Shown piece after piece: positions 5,649 to 5,841 of a stretch of DNA of 5,841 nucleotides (the stretch's first letter is position 1; every line of letters starts with the position of its first letter). A program made the translations under genes and the position numbers. The stretch lies in the NCBI GenBank assembly GCA_002408725.1, contig DHTR01000054.1, positions 1,419 to 7,259 of the forward strand, given 5' to 3'. The notes beneath the pieces were generated by a model that was not told the DNA's origin, ran no database searches, and saw nothing but the letters and a program-made list of their open reading frames with translations. This stretch comes from Pelotomaculum sp. UBA5255. GTDB taxonomy: Bacteria; Bacillota; Desulfotomaculia; Desulfotomaculales; Pelotomaculaceae.

Positions 5649-5841
5649 TTGAATCAACAAAATGCCGCTGCCAATGATAATTCGTTCTGGCTGCCACTGA
5701 TGGTTGTGGTGATCGGGGCTTTCGCGGCAATTCTCAACAACAGCTCCGTGAACGTAGCTCTACCTAAATTGATGGCTATTTTTGGAGTAGCTTCGGACGA
5801 AATCCAGTGGGTTTTGACATCCTACATGCTCGTTTCCGGCG
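5649..5841 (+). CDS. DHA2-type (EmrB/QacA-like) MFS exporter, N-terminal part only
   Basis: The frame stays open to the right edge; 64 residues are visible. A short polar N-terminus rich in Gln, Asn and Ala leads into the first membrane helix (FWLPLMVVVIGAFAAIL, about 13-29). The family motif NNSSVNVALPKLM follows (30-42), then DEIQWVLTSYMLVSG (50-64), the start of helix 2. This pattern is typical of 14-helix drug:proton antiporters of the EmrB/QacA group. The usual Asp/Ser before T-I-V-N-V-A-L-P is replaced by Asn-Asn-Ser-Ser, as in some Firmicutes members. The start is a TTG 9 bases after AAAGGGAG; no better in-frame start is upstream. The substrate cannot be told. It starts 19 bases after the apgM stop, so co-transcription is likely. 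Confidence 0.85.
   Translation, partial: MNQQNAAANDNSFWLPLMVVVIGAFAAILNNSSVNVALPKLMAIFGVASDEIQWVLTSYMLVSG

Overview
The window looks like a piece of a low-to-mid GC Gram-positive chromosome, probably an anaerobic member of the Clostridia (Peptococcaceae-like, such as Desulfotomaculum or Pelotomaculum relatives). This is inferred from strong AGGAGG-type ribosome sites, frequent TTG/GTG starts, a secreted YcdB/YcdC-type protein, the archaeal-type phosphoglycerate mutase ApgM, and a DUF4387/AtuA pair. No database comparison was possible, so the taxon is an inference.

Layout. On the minus strand, read from right to left: an AtuA-family (DUF1446) protein (2813-4165, GTG start), a roughly 250-base leader with its own sigma-A-type promoter and an internal terminator-like hairpin, an ArsB/NhaD-type ion transporter (1099-2484, TTG start), a DUF4387 protein (680-1012), and the 5' part of a secreted YcdB/YcdC-domain protein that runs off the left edge (1-413). 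On the plus strand, diverging from the AtuA gene: the cofactor-independent phosphoglycerate mutase ApgM (4424-5629). It is followed 19 bases later by the start of a DHA2-type MFS exporter that runs off the right edge (5649-5841).

How they fit. AtuA-family and DUF4387 proteins are commonly encoded side by side and are thought to act in one acyl/organic-acid catabolic step. Here a 12-odd-TM anion/cation transporter of the IT superfamily sits between them, on the same strand. This suggests a small uptake-plus-metabolism module in which the transporter and DUF4387 share a transcript with an attenuator-like leader. ApgM (glycolysis/gluconeogenesis) and the MFS exporter form a separate, divergent unit.

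No tRNA, rRNA, CRISPR array, insertion sequence or other mobile element was seen. No gene-free stretch exceeds 300 bases. The three larger gaps (about 260 bases each) are annotated below. The most interesting unexplained part is the structured leader at about 2485-2735. It carries a promoter, an intrinsic terminator inside the 5' UTR, two diverged copies of a GGGTGGG-centred motif, a 14-base palindrome, and a second hairpin just before the ribosome site.
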